Part shown: positions 1 through 7,322 of the stretch, in pieces
How the letters are laid out: each line of letters opens with the position of its first letter
Numbering within the stretch: position 1 is the first letter of the stretch
Assembly (NCBI GenBank): GCA_029239575.1
Contig: JARBUP010000084.1
Span: 1,766 to 23,899 of the forward strand
DNA from: Bacillota bacterium
GTDB lineage: Bacteria > Bacillota > Clostridia > Tissierellales > Sedimentibacteraceae
Direction: 5' to 3'
DNA: 22,134 bases
Made by a program: the position numbers and the translations under genes
Notes under the pieces: generated by a model
Database searches by the model: none
What the model was told of the DNA's origin: nothing
What the model saw: the letters and a program-made list of their open reading frames with translations, nothing else

Positions 1-878
1 CCATTCAACACTTTAACTATATAGCTATCTGCTGGTAAAAATATTGTTTTTTCACCTTTCATAGTAACTTTTAAAGCTTCTAAACTTCTGATAAATTCAT
101 AATAGCTTGCTCTGTCTTCTGTAGAATATGCATCAGCTATGATTTTCATATACTCGCCTTCACCTTGACCTTTTAATTCTTCAGCTCTAGCCTTTGCTTT
201 TGATAGCAATATTCCAACTACCTTATCAGTTTCATTCACTACTTTGCTAGCTTCTAAATTACCATCTGCCCTGAAAGTCTCAGCCATTTGAGTCCTTTCT
301 GACACCATTCTGTTATACACTGCTTCTTCATTGTCTGCTGGCAAATCTAAGCGTTTAATTTCTACAGCTACTGTAGATACTCCATAATTTTTCAATTGTG
401 TGTTTACCATTTCAGTAATCTTTATATTTACACCATCTATTGAACCATTATCAGAATTAATTATATCAGCTTGATTCATTGTACCCAAAGTGTTTTTTAC
501 TGCATTGTAAACTACTGCATCAATTCTATTTTCCATTTCAGTAATTCTGCTTACTGTTTTCATAAATGTATAAGGGTCATCTATCTGCCATACAGCAAAA
601 TTATCAACTACTAATGTTTTTTTGTCCCCTGTTAATACTTCTGATGGTGGAATATCATACATCATTCTAAACTGTGGGATTTTTTCAACCTTATCTAAAA
701 ATGGCATTTTTAAATGTAAACCTGCTGAATCTTGAATTTTAACAAACTTTGAAAATCTTGTAATATAAGCATATTCATTTTCTCCAACTACGTAAGACGA
801 AGTTGAAATTGCAATAATCAATAATACTAAAAATACAACAGCAAAACTTATTTTACCTACATTTTTACCTTTTTGCAT
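1..878 (-). CDS. hflC: HflC, SPFH/prohibitin-family membrane protein (C-terminus cut by window edge)
   Basis: HflC pairs with HflK in a large membrane-anchored ring that in E. coli surrounds and modulates the FtsH protease (family knowledge). I translated 292 residues; the last codon is cut at base 1, so only the extreme C-terminus is missing. A single N-terminal membrane helix lies at about residues 9-27. The SPFH domain follows, with the typical GLHLKMPF stretch near residue 53, and then an Ala/Glu/Lys-rich coiled-coil region (AKARAEELKGQGEGE, about residues 229-243) characteristic of HflC. The ATG (878-876) overlaps the TAA of hflK by one base (TAATG), and GGAGG lies at 892-888, so translation is probably coupled to hflK. 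Family assignment is secure; the partner protease is not in the window. Confidence 0.93.
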   Translation of the reverse strand, partial: MQKGKNVGKISFAVVFLVLLIIAISTSSYVVGENEYAYITRFSKFVKIQDSAGLHLKMPFLDKVEKIPQFRMMYDIPPSEVLTGDKKTLVVDNFAVWQIDDPYTFMKTVSRITEMENRIDAVVYNAVKNTLGTMNQADIINSDNGSIDGVNIKITEMVNTQLKNYGVSTVAVEIKRLDLPADNEEAVYNRMVSERTQMAETFRADGNLEASKVVNETDKVVGILLSKAKARAEELKGQGEGEYMKIIADAYSTEDRASYYEFIRSLEALKVTMKGEKTIFLPADSYIVKVLN

Positions 879-1936
879 TAATTTGTACCTCCATCACTTC
901 CTGCATCCGTTACAAAACTTTTTAACGGTAACATTTTTTCAACTCCACCCTCTGATGAATCGATATATACAGTTACATCTGGCAATATTTCTTCAATTGT
1001 TTCTAAATACATCCTTGTTTTAGTAATGGATTTATTTTTAGCATATTCAGTATACATTGCATTAAATTTTGCTACATCACCTTTTGCTGCATTTATCCTT
1101 GACTCCCTATAAGACTCTGCGTCTCTTATTAATTTATCTGCTTCACTTTCAGCAGCTGGAAGTGTTTTATTTTTATAAGCTAATGCTTCATTTATTCTTG
1201 TTTCCTTTTCTTGCTTTGCAGTTTCAACATTTTTAAATGCTGCTATTACTGCGCTTGTTGGTGGCTCACTGTCTTGTATTTTTACATCCAATACTTGAAC
1301 ACCTAAATCATAAGCTATTAATTTATTAACCATCTTTTCTTTAATTTCTGCTTGTATAATTGATTTTTCTGTTGTCAATACTCCATCAACTGCTTTAGAT
1401 CCAATTATACTTCTTGCAGATGATTGTGCAATCATTTTTAAAATTTGAGATGGTTCATCTGAATTATATAGAAATTTCACAGGGTCAGATATTTTCCATT
1501 CAATAAAAAAGTCAATATTAACTATGTTAAAATCCCCTGTAATCATTTTTGACTCATCTAATACTGAAGACGTTTTGCTATTTTCTTTACCATCATTTGA
1601 ATTCGAATATCCTATTTGCATTTTTTGAGTTCTGTTTACTTCTACCTTTTTAATATTTTGTATAGGGTATGGTAATTTAAAATGTAATCCTGCAGTTTCT
1701 ACACTTGTAACCTTTCCTAATGTTGTAACTACCGCTTGTTCAGTTTCTTCAACAGTATACTGGCAGGACAATATTACAGATATTATAATAATTAATGCTG
1801 GTATATAAAGTAAAAACTTAAGTTTTCCATTGTTTTTCGGTACTTTTTCTTTTAACTCATCAAAGTTAATAACATTAGGTTTTTTCATATTTTTTATCGA
1901 ATCTATTAATTTGTTTAATAAATCTTTATAATCCAT
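878..1936 (-). CDS. hflK: HflK, SPFH/prohibitin-family membrane protein
   Basis: Partner of HflC and first gene of the operon. The 352-residue protein has a short cytoplasmic N-terminus, one membrane helix at about residues 39-58, and an SPFH domain that begins with the family pattern 'VEETEQAVVTTLGK ... GLHFKLPYPI' (about 61-94). A charged helical region rich in Ala, Glu and Lys follows (about 225-300). HflK proteins of many bacteria have a Gly-rich N-terminal extension; it is absent here and the protein is correspondingly shorter. GGAGG at 1945-1941 precedes ATG at 1936. Order and overlap with hflC match the usual hflKC arrangement. The function (quality control of membrane proteins through FtsH) comes from family knowledge and was not inferred independently. 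Confidence 0.93.
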   Translation of the reverse strand: MDYKDLLNKLIDSIKNMKKPNVINFDELKEKVPKNNGKLKFLLYIPALIIIISVILSCQYTVEETEQAVVTTLGKVTSVETAGLHFKLPYPIQNIKKVEVNRTQKMQIGYSNSNDGKENSKTSSVLDESKMITGDFNIVNIDFFIEWKISDPVKFLYNSDEPSQILKMIAQSSARSIIGSKAVDGVLTTEKSIIQAEIKEKMVNKLIAYDLGVQVLDVKIQDSEPPTSAVIAAFKNVETAKQEKETRINEALAYKNKTLPAAESEADKLIRDAESYRESRINAAKGDVAKFNAMYTEYAKNKSITKTRMYLETIEEILPDVTVYIDSSEGGVEKMLPLKSFVTDAGSDGGTN

Positions 1937-1999
1937 ATTACCTCCATAAATCGTTTTCTTAAATTAAAATATAATTCAAATATTAAATGCTACTTTTTT

Positions 2000-2029
2000 A
2001 TTATATCACTAAAATACAAATATTTCCAA
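2000..2029 (-). promoter_or_regulatory. Predicted sigma-A promoter of hflKC
   Basis: On the minus strand TTGGAA (2029-2024), an 18-nt spacer and TATAAT (2005-2000) preceded by TGA form an extended -10 promoter. Transcription would start near 1993, leaving a leader of about 57 nt. Confidence 0.6.
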
Positions 2030-2060
2030 GTTTATATTAATTAAAATTATGATTTTACCC

Positions 2061-2115
2061 AGATTGTCATACGAGCTTAGATTGTTATCATCCTGAGCTT
2101 AGCGAAGGATCTTAT
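2061..2115. repeat. Degenerate direct repeat with small hairpin of the 'CATCCTGAGC..AGCGAAGGATC' type
   Basis: The 308-bp gap between hflK and the HD-GYP gene holds two imperfect copies of one unit. AGATTGT occurs at 2061 and 2079, and GAGCTTAG at 2073 and 2095. The second copy carries a hairpin, ATCCT (2090-2094) paired with AGGAT (2106-2110), with inner GCT/AGC pairs. From memory, sequences close to CATCCTGAGCG(A/T)AGCGAAGGATC occur as dispersed intergenic repeats in many bacterial genomes; I could not check copy number here. The rest of the gap holds the two divergent promoters and no gene. Confidence 0.5.
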
Positions 2116-2175
2116 ATTTTTAGACTATACCCCCAGGAAATCTTATAAAAAATTTTGAATATCTAATATTTTATA

Positions 2176-2204
2176 TTTCAACATTTTTCGACATGTGATA
2201 TAAT
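2176..2204 (+). promoter_or_regulatory. Predicted extended -10 promoter of the HD-GYP gene
   Basis: TGATATAAT (TG at 2196-2197, TATAAT 2199-2204) is a consensus extended -10. The -35 region (TTTCAA, 2176-2181, 17-nt spacer) matches poorly, as is common when the TG extension is present. The transcript would start about 35 nt before the ATG at 2245. Confidence 0.6.
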
Positions 2205-2244
2205 ATTATTTGGAAATAATAACTATTTTTAACAGGAGGTTTAC

Positions 2245-3360
2245 ATGTTATTTGTTACAATTAAACATTTAAAACCTGGCATGATTTTGGCCAAAGATAT
2301 TATAATATATAATAATAACCAATATAGCAGATTGTTGCTTTCTAAAGGACAATCTTTAAATGATACATACATAAATAAAATAATATATCATGAAATTACA
2401 GGCGCCTATATAGAAAACGATGCTTTTAACGATATAAATGCAGAACCAGCTATAAATAAAGTATTAGAATCTAAATCCATAACAAAAATAAAAGAAATTT
2501 ATTCAAGAGCAAAAGATGGAGGAAAAAAGTTAAATTCTGTAGCAGTTAAAGAAATAGAAAGTGTAGTTGATGAATTAGTAATTGAAATTTTAAACAATAA
2601 GGAATTAACTAACAATTTAATAGAATTAAAAAATTATGATGATTATACATATCAACACTGCTTTAATGTAGCCGTTTTAAGTATTTCTACAGGAATTTCA
2701 TTAGGTTTAAATGGTTATATGCTTCACGATTTAGGTATAGCTGCACTTTTGCATGACATAGGCAAAATGAGCATTCCCTTGGAAATATTAAATAAACCGG
2801 ATAAGCTTAGTGATGAAGAATTTGAAATAATGAAATCTCATACAGTTAATGCTGTAACTATGTTAAAACATGTTGTTTCCAATGATATTTTAAGAGGAAT
2901 AGAAAGCCATCATGAAAAATTAAACGGCTCAGGTTACCCATATGGAAGAAAAGGAAGCAACATTCCATTATACGGCAAAATATTAGCAGTTTGTGACGTA
3001 TATGATGCATTAACCTCAGATAGAGTATACAGAAAAACTTGTTTTCCTAATGAAGTTATAGAATATTTAATGGGCTGCGCTGATACTAATTTTGACTATG
3101 AAATAATACAAGAATTTTTAAAAAAGGTAGTAGCATATCCAATAGGAACATTTGTAAAACTCAGCAATGACAAAGTAGCTGTTGTTGTAAAAAGTTATCC
3201 TGAAAATACTATGCGCCCAGTAGTTAGAATAATAAATCCAGATAACACAGTGGGTGAAGATTGGGATTTACTTTATGATTTAAATTTAATTAATATAACA
3301 ATTGTAGGCATGGGATACGACAGCGAAACTATTGATTATAATAAAATACTAAGTAGCTAA
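2245..3360 (+). CDS. HD-GYP domain protein, probable cyclic-di-GMP phosphodiesterase
   Basis: The family hydrolyses cyclic-di-GMP to pGpG or GMP. The 371-residue protein has an N-terminal region of about 115 residues of unassigned fold, then the HD-GYP domain (about 125-290). Metal-binding His138, the HDIGK motif (170-174), His196-type 'MKSHT' (196-200) and HHEKLNGSGYP (222-232, containing HHE and GYP) are all intact. The 'AVCDVYDALTSDR' segment (248-260) also matches active members. A C-terminal 'GTFVKLSNDKVAVV' region (about 301-315) is typical of clostridial HD-GYP proteins. I see no membrane helix and no receiver domain, so it is a soluble enzyme without an obvious sensor. AGGAGGT at 2234-2240 fixes the ATG. 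Monocistronic, with no clear terminator before the convergent gene. Catalysis is inferred from intact motifs; the substrate could also be a related cyclic dinucleotide. Confidence 0.92.
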   Translation: MLFVTIKHLKPGMILAKDIIIYNNNQYSRLLLSKGQSLNDTYINKIIYHEITGAYIENDAFNDINAEPAINKVLESKSITKIKEIYSRAKDGGKKLNSVAVKEIESVVDELVIEILNNKELTNNLIELKNYDDYTYQHCFNVAVLSISTGISLGLNGYMLHDLGIAALLHDIGKMSIPLEILNKPDKLSDEEFEIMKSHTVNAVTMLKHVVSNDILRGIESHHEKLNGSGYPYGRKGSNIPLYGKILAVCDVYDALTSDRVYRKTCFPNEVIEYLMGCADTNFDYEIIQEFLKKVVAYPIGTFVKLSNDKVAVVVKSYPENTMRPVVRIINPDNTVGEDWDLLYDLNLINITIVGMGYDSETIDYNKILSS

Positions 3361-3400
3361 ATATAGTTATTTAAATCCTCTTTTTATATATTTTATGTTA

Positions 3401-3676
3401 TCAATAAATCATATCTAAATATTCTTTATTCTTTTCCATCTCTGCTTTAGCAAATGGACAAATAGGTGTAATTTTTTTATTTTCTTTTCTCGCCCAATCA
3501 ACGACTTCTTTTAGCAAAAGTCTTCCAACATTTTGTCCTCTGAGCTTATCGGATACAATAGTATGATCAATAATAATAAGATTTTCTTCAGCATAAATAA
3601 AAGTCATTTCAGCCAATGGGTTTTCTTCCGCTTCTCCCACATAAAAACTTTTAGATCCTTTTTTAATAGTTACCAT
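3401..3676 (-). CDS. Small GNAT-like N-acetyltransferase (Acetyltransf_CG / YjdJ type)
   Basis: A 91-residue single-domain protein. The core 'DHTIVSDKLRGQNVGRLLLKEVVDWARKE' (about residues 37-65) carries the shortened acetyl-CoA-binding R-G-x-x-V-G-x-x-L motif of the compact GNAT-like family PF14542/COG2388. The C-terminal 'KITPICPFAKAEMEKN' matches the family's conserved 'P.CPF....' segment. These proteins lack the N-terminal part of a full GNAT fold, and their substrates are mostly unknown. GAGGAG about 9 nt upstream of the ATG supports the start. It is convergent with the HD-GYP gene, only 40 bp apart, with no obvious terminator between them. Family confidence is high; the biological role is unknown. 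Confidence 0.85.
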   Translation of the reverse strand: MVTIKKGSKSFYVGEAEENPLAEMTFIYAEENLIIIDHTIVSDKLRGQNVGRLLLKEVVDWARKENKKITPICPFAKAEMEKNKEYLDMIY

Positions 3677-3716
3677 TAATAAATCTCCTCATCATTTGAA
3701 TTTCAACTAACTCTAT

Positions 3717-3743
3717 ATTATATTTTTTTCTTCATTTTAACAA
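3717..3743 (-). promoter_or_regulatory. Possible promoter of the GNAT gene
   Basis: The minus strand shows TATAAT (3722-3717), with TTGTTA (3743-3738) upstream at a short 15-nt spacing, or TTATTG (3746-3741) at 18 nt. The -10 is good but the -35 is uncertain. Confidence 0.4.
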
Positions 3744-3752
3744 TAAGAAAAT

Positions 3753-3802
3753 AAAAAAGGGATTCTGAAAAGTGCATATGCTTTGTTCAGTATCCCTTTT
3801 TT
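3753..3802 (-). terminator. Strong rho-independent terminator after the M20 peptidase gene
   Basis: AAAAAAGGGAT (3753-3763) pairs with ATCCCTTTTTT (3792-3802), and CTGAA pairs with TTCAG inside a one-base mismatch. The palindromic inner GCATATGC extends the structure. A-tracts and T-tracts on both sides make it work in either direction. It sits 11 bp beyond the peptidase stop codon. Confidence 0.9.
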
Positions 3803-3813
3803 AAAAACAATAT

Positions 3814-5457
3814 TTATTTCCCTAACATATTATTAACTATAAAGTTAATAAGTTTTGGAGTGTTTTCAAAAAGGTCCTTTTTAAAAACTCTCTCAGTGTA
3901 TTTATGCAAATCCTTACCCCAAGGTCCTACATTTAAAACTGGCATGGATTGTTCTTTTATAATGTCTAACGGAATATAATACATATCACCCCAGAATAGC
4001 ATATTATTGCTTATATAATCAATATTCTCTTTATCTGCTGTAAACATGCCATAGCTTAAATCTGATATTCCAGTGAAATAATTTTGTGTGTAAATTCCGT
4101 TCCCTATTTCAGCTTTAGAATACTTATCCAATTCAGATATAAGCTCATTAATTTCTTCAGCATTTTCAAGCATTGAATTATTTGTGCTTGGATAATATGG
4201 AGGTGCTAATGCAATTACAACAACTGGAGATAAGTCGCTGTAATATTCAAGAGTTTTTTTCATCAATTTATATGCACCATCAATTCTTGAAATTTCATTT
4301 GAGTTGATTTTTTTCTCCATTTGTTTTTGAAATTCTGCTATTTCATTTATGAATGTTTCGCCTTTTTCTGCTGCAATCTCATTATAAATTTCTCCGTAAT
4401 ATTTAACATTTGGCTTCCACTCCAAATTGCCATAATCTAAATCAGTCATACTTCTGAATTTCTCATAGCTTAATTCCATGTCACGTATAACTTCTTCAAA
4501 TGCATCCTTGCTGATTTCTTTTAATTGATCTAAAATTTCCTTTGGAGATCTTGTTAAAGATAAAATTGACATATATCCGCCTGTTAAAAGAGGCAATGAT
4601 ACATCATATACTTCTTTTCTATCTTTAAAGTAAAGCCAAGTTGGCGGAGGTGTAACAGTATTTCCCCCCTTTTCAATAAAATCCGGATTTAATTCTGTTT
4701 TCCTCACAATTGCTGATAATAAATTTATAGGATTAAACCCTTGATAAACTTGCCCAACATGGGCTAATTTGCCTCTTACAAGAAAAATAGGCATTATTTT
4801 CCCAACAGATCCATCATATATAGTAATATTATTTTCATCAATTCTTTCATGTGGCTCGACATTTAATAATAACACATATTCCAAATTATATTTTCCTTTT
4901 AAATCCTTTAATAAATTAACAGCGGAGCGCATACCTGCAGATAAATTCTCTTCATCAGGTACTCCAAGCAAAAGGATATTACCACTGAAATTTTCAATTT
5001 CAGAATATTCTTCGAACATTGAGACTTCTATGGCCCCTCCGCCTTTCATATCAGACGCACCTCTACCAAATAACCATTCTCCAGAATGCAAATCTTTTTT
5101 TGATGCATCATTTAATTCAATATTTTCTTCCTTGTATATTTTTTCCAATTCATATGGTTTATAGGCATATGACTTGTACTTTCCATAGTCATCCACATCA
5201 ACTGTATCCGTGTGATGAATCATGACAATAGTTTTGTTGCCTTCACCCTTTAACAATGCCCATGGTGATTTTCTATGCAAATAGTCATTTTTAATTTCAT
5301 GAAAACCGCAAAATTCCGGATTTTCTTTCAAATACGGTACCGATTCAAACCATTTTTTAAAGAAGACCTCATTATTCCTTTCTAATTCTGTTCCTGTATG
5401 TGTTATTGCACTTAGATAATTTAATAAATTTTTTTCAATTCTATCCGATAGTTTCAT
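3814..5457 (-). CDS. M20-family metallohydrolase, RocB-like
   Basis: A zinc-dependent M20 hydrolase close in length and layout to RocB of Bacillus, a protein of the arginine-utilisation operons whose exact reaction is not settled. Its 547 residues carry the di-zinc motifs: HTD (82-84, H-x-D), GRGASDMKGG (131-140, bridging Asp136), catalytic DEE (168-170), EPHE (201-204) and a lid-domain His at LAHVG (His233). There is no signal peptide, so it is cytoplasmic. AGGAGAT upstream of the ATG supports the start. It lies 141 bp downstream of the AGCS symporter on the same strand and ends at a strong terminator. It could therefore be read from the symporter's sigma-54 promoter or from its own TATAAT at 5504-5499. 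I infer hydrolysis of an amidated or acylated amino acid or short peptide imported as a nutrient; the substrate is unknown. Confidence 0.87.
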   Translation of the reverse strand: MKLSDRIEKNLLNYLSAITHTGTELERNNEVFFKKWFESVPYLKENPEFCGFHEIKNDYLHRKSPWALLKGEGNKTIVMIHHTDTVDVDDYGKYKSYAYKPYELEKIYKEENIELNDASKKDLHSGEWLFGRGASDMKGGGAIEVSMFEEYSEIENFSGNILLLGVPDEENLSAGMRSAVNLLKDLKGKYNLEYVLLLNVEPHERIDENNITIYDGSVGKIMPIFLVRGKLAHVGQVYQGFNPINLLSAIVRKTELNPDFIEKGGNTVTPPPTWLYFKDRKEVYDVSLPLLTGGYMSILSLTRSPKEILDQLKEISKDAFEEVIRDMELSYEKFRSMTDLDYGNLEWKPNVKYYGEIYNEIAAEKGETFINEIAEFQKQMEKKINSNEISRIDGAYKLMKKTLEYYSDLSPVVVIALAPPYYPSTNNSMLENAEEINELISELDKYSKAEIGNGIYTQNYFTGISDLSYGMFTADKENIDYISNNMLFWGDMYYIPLDIIKEQSMPVLNVGPWGKDLHKYTERVFKKDLFENTPKLINFIVNNMLGK

Positions 5458-5504
5458 GTTATCTCCTAATTACAGTGTTATATTGGTTTATTCGAGCCAT
5501 TATA

Positions 5505-5552
5505 GATTTAATGACAACATGCAATAATTAATATTACAGTTGTCATTAAATC
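5505..5552. promoter_or_regulatory. 14-bp perfect inverted repeat beside a predicted -10 box
   Basis: GATTTAATGACAAC (5505-5518) and GTTGTCATTAAATC (5539-5552) form perfect 14-bp arms around a 20-nt loop in the symporter-peptidase gap. The arm nearest the peptidase directly abuts TATAAT (minus strand 5504-5499), so a protein bound there would cover the promoter. No T-run follows on either strand, which argues against a simple terminator. It may be an operator or an mRNA-stabilising hairpin. Confidence 0.6.
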
Positions 5553-5598
5553 AATTGCATATTAAGCTGGGGGTTATCAGTTCCCTTTAATATCTATT

Positions 5599-7089
5599 TT
5601 ATTTTTTTTTTGAGTTATTTGTTTGCACAAGGTCTGAATAATTTTTCTTTACAATGTCTTTCCATAAATCAGCATTGTGAATACCGCACTTTTCCGGATC
5701 AAATACGGGATCAAGTCCAGCGTCCCTTTGTTGATTAAAATCTTTGGTAGCACTCATTACCGGTTTAACTAAGAATAATAATCCAATTAGATTGATCCAT
5801 GAAATGAGCCCAACGCCAATATCTGCCAGGTTCCATGCAAATGCTGAACTTCTTGTGCTGCCTATAAATACAGAAAACATCTGAACTACACCGATGATCA
5901 GTGTTATTTGTTTTAAATTCTTACTGTCTTTCAATAAATACGATATATTCGGCATTACATAAAAACCAAATGATAAAATTGTTGTTATTGCAAAGAAGAA
6001 AATAGCAATTGCAATGAAGGCAGAACCCATATTTCCAGGTAATGCTGTATTAATAGCTGCCTGAACATAAGGTGTACCTGGGTCCACGCCTGGAACTCCT
6101 TCCCTTAAGAAATTGCCGGATTTGTCAATAACATTGTACATGCCTGTAACCATAATCATAAGACCAGTAGCAGTACATCCGAATATTGTATCAACATAAA
6201 CGGAAAATGCTTGCGCCAGTCCTTGCTTAACTGGATGAGATACCTCTGCTGATGCCGCTGCATGAGCACCGGAGCCCATTCCTGCTTCAGTACTGTATAC
6301 AGCTCTTCTTACTCCCCAAAGGATTGCACTTCCCCAAATACCTCCAAAGACAGCATCAAGACTAAATGCGCTATTGAAAATCAAAGCAAACATAGACGGA
6401 ATTTCTTTAGCGTTTATAACCAAAATAATAATCATCACTATAAAATAACCTGCAGCCATAACTGGTACAACAATTTCCGCGAAACGACCAATTCTTTTCA
6501 TTCCGCCGAAAACAACAAGACCAAACAATATAGCTACGAAAGCGCCTGTGATCGCGGTATTAATACCAAATGCATTCTTAGCTGCTTCAGCTATATTGAA
6601 TGCCTGGATGGCAGGTGCTGTAAATCCAAATGCTATTACTGCAAATATGGCAAAAGTTATTGCCACCGGCTTTAACTTAGCACCTTTTTCAATGTAATAA
6701 GCCGGTCCTCCTCTATATTCTCCGCCGACTGATTCCTTCCAAATCTGGCCAAGAACTGCTTCAGCAAAAGCTGATGCTGCACCGAATATAGCATAGACCC
6801 ACATCCAGAAAATAGCTCCTGGTCCACCAAAGCAAACGGCAGTAGCAACACCGGCTATTGCCCCGATACCAAGTCTGCCTCCCAGTGCCATTGCAAAGCT
6901 CTGGAAAGATGAAATACCGCTGTTTGAGCTTTCACCAGCGATCAGATAATGAGCCATGTCTTTGATTCGAACGATCTGTGGAAACTTGAGAGCAACAGAA
7001 TAGATTACGCCAACTGTCATACAAAGCACAACCATTGGTACGCTCCAAAGCAACCCTGCTATTTTTTCCAATAATGTTAATAAATCCAT
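5599..7089 (-). CDS. Sodium:alanine/glycine symporter family (AGCS) transporter
   Basis: AGCS (SSS-like LeuT-fold) proteins import alanine, glycine or related small amino acids with Na+ (some use H+). The 496-residue protein has about 11 hydrophobic segments. It contains the family signature GGPGAIFWMWVYAIFG (about 88-103), matching the PROSITE sodium:alanine symporter pattern as I recall it. The motif 'FAEAVLGQIWKE' near 108-119 and the typical C-terminal tail with 'DPVFDPEKCGI' (about 465-475) also fit. The usual G-x-G-N-I-A-G-V motif reads GIGAIAGV here (residues 74-81), with Ala77 in place of Asn. GGAGG before the ATG supports the start. Transcription most likely starts near 7189 from the sigma-54 promoter at 7215-7201. 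The upstream gene is its probable activator and the downstream gene an M20 hydrolase. The specific substrate is not determinable. Confidence 0.93.
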   Translation of the reverse strand: MDLLTLLEKIAGLLWSVPMVVLCMTVGVIYSVALKFPQIVRIKDMAHYLIAGESSNSGISSFQSFAMALGGRLGIGAIAGVATAVCFGGPGAIFWMWVYAIFGAASAFAEAVLGQIWKESVGGEYRGGPAYYIEKGAKLKPVAITFAIFAVIAFGFTAPAIQAFNIAEAAKNAFGINTAITGAFVAILFGLVVFGGMKRIGRFAEIVVPVMAAGYFIVMIIILVINAKEIPSMFALIFNSAFSLDAVFGGIWGSAILWGVRRAVYSTEAGMGSGAHAAASAEVSHPVKQGLAQAFSVYVDTIFGCTATGLMIMVTGMYNVIDKSGNFLREGVPGVDPGTPYVQAAINTALPGNMGSAFIAIAIFFFAITTILSFGFYVMPNISYLLKDSKNLKQITLIIGVVQMFSVFIGSTRSSAFAWNLADIGVGLISWINLIGLLFLVKPVMSATKDFNQQRDAGLDPVFDPEKCGIHNADLWKDIVKKNYSDLVQTNNSKKK

Positions 7090-7200
7090 TTTTTAATCCT
7101 CCATAGTTAAATATTAATAATAATTTTATATATATTATTGCTTTAAAAAATTTGTAGGATTCTTCCCTCCTTTGTAATTCATTTTGTACAATTATAAGTA

Positions 7201-7215
7201 GCAATTTTTATGCCA
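7201..7215 (-). promoter_or_regulatory. Sigma-54 (-24/-12) promoter of the AGCS symporter
   Basis: The minus strand reads TGGCAT-AAAAA-TTGC (7215-7201), an essentially consensus -24/-12 element with the correct 5-nt gap between TGGCAT and TTGC. The start site would be near 7189, giving a leader of about 100 nt. The neighbouring gene encodes a sigma-54 activator, which strongly supports the call. Confidence 0.9.
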
Positions 7216-7224
7216 AACAAAAAT

Positions 7225-7251
7225 CAGCATAAAACGACATCTTTTATGCTG
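7225..7251. promoter_or_regulatory. Perfect 10-bp inverted repeat just upstream of the sigma-54 promoter
   Basis: CAGCATAAAA (7225-7234) and TTTTATGCTG (7242-7251) are separated by 7 bp and centred about 49 bp before the predicted start. It may be the binding site of the adjacent activator. On the minus strand it is also a hairpin followed by ATTTTTGTTT, so it may terminate the activator transcript. The flanking 7252-7322 stretch is nearly pure A/T tracts, suggesting bent DNA, and holds no gene. Confidence 0.65.
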
Positions 7252-7322
7252 TATTTTAAAAATATTTTTATAGTTTTAAAAAAAATTTTAAAAATTAATA
7301 AAGATTTTTTTAAAATGAAATT

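Noticed and set aside
2061..2115. CRISPR or insertion-sequence remnant
   Set aside because: There are only two degenerate short copies, no regular spacers, no nearby cas or transposase gene, and no flanking target duplication.
4769..5164. Open frame of 131 codons on the plus strand
   Set aside because: It lies entirely inside and antisense to the RocB-like gene, has no ribosome binding site and gives a low-complexity Ser/Pro/Phe-rich product.
6262..6675. Open frame of 137 codons on the plus strand
   Set aside because: Antisense to the AGCS symporter; the Cys/Ser/Asn/Tyr-rich product resembles no protein family and no ribosome binding site is present.
6932..7204. Open frame of 90 codons on the minus strand at the symporter start
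   Set aside because: Overlaps the AGCS gene in another frame and spans its promoter region, including the predicted start site; no support as a gene.
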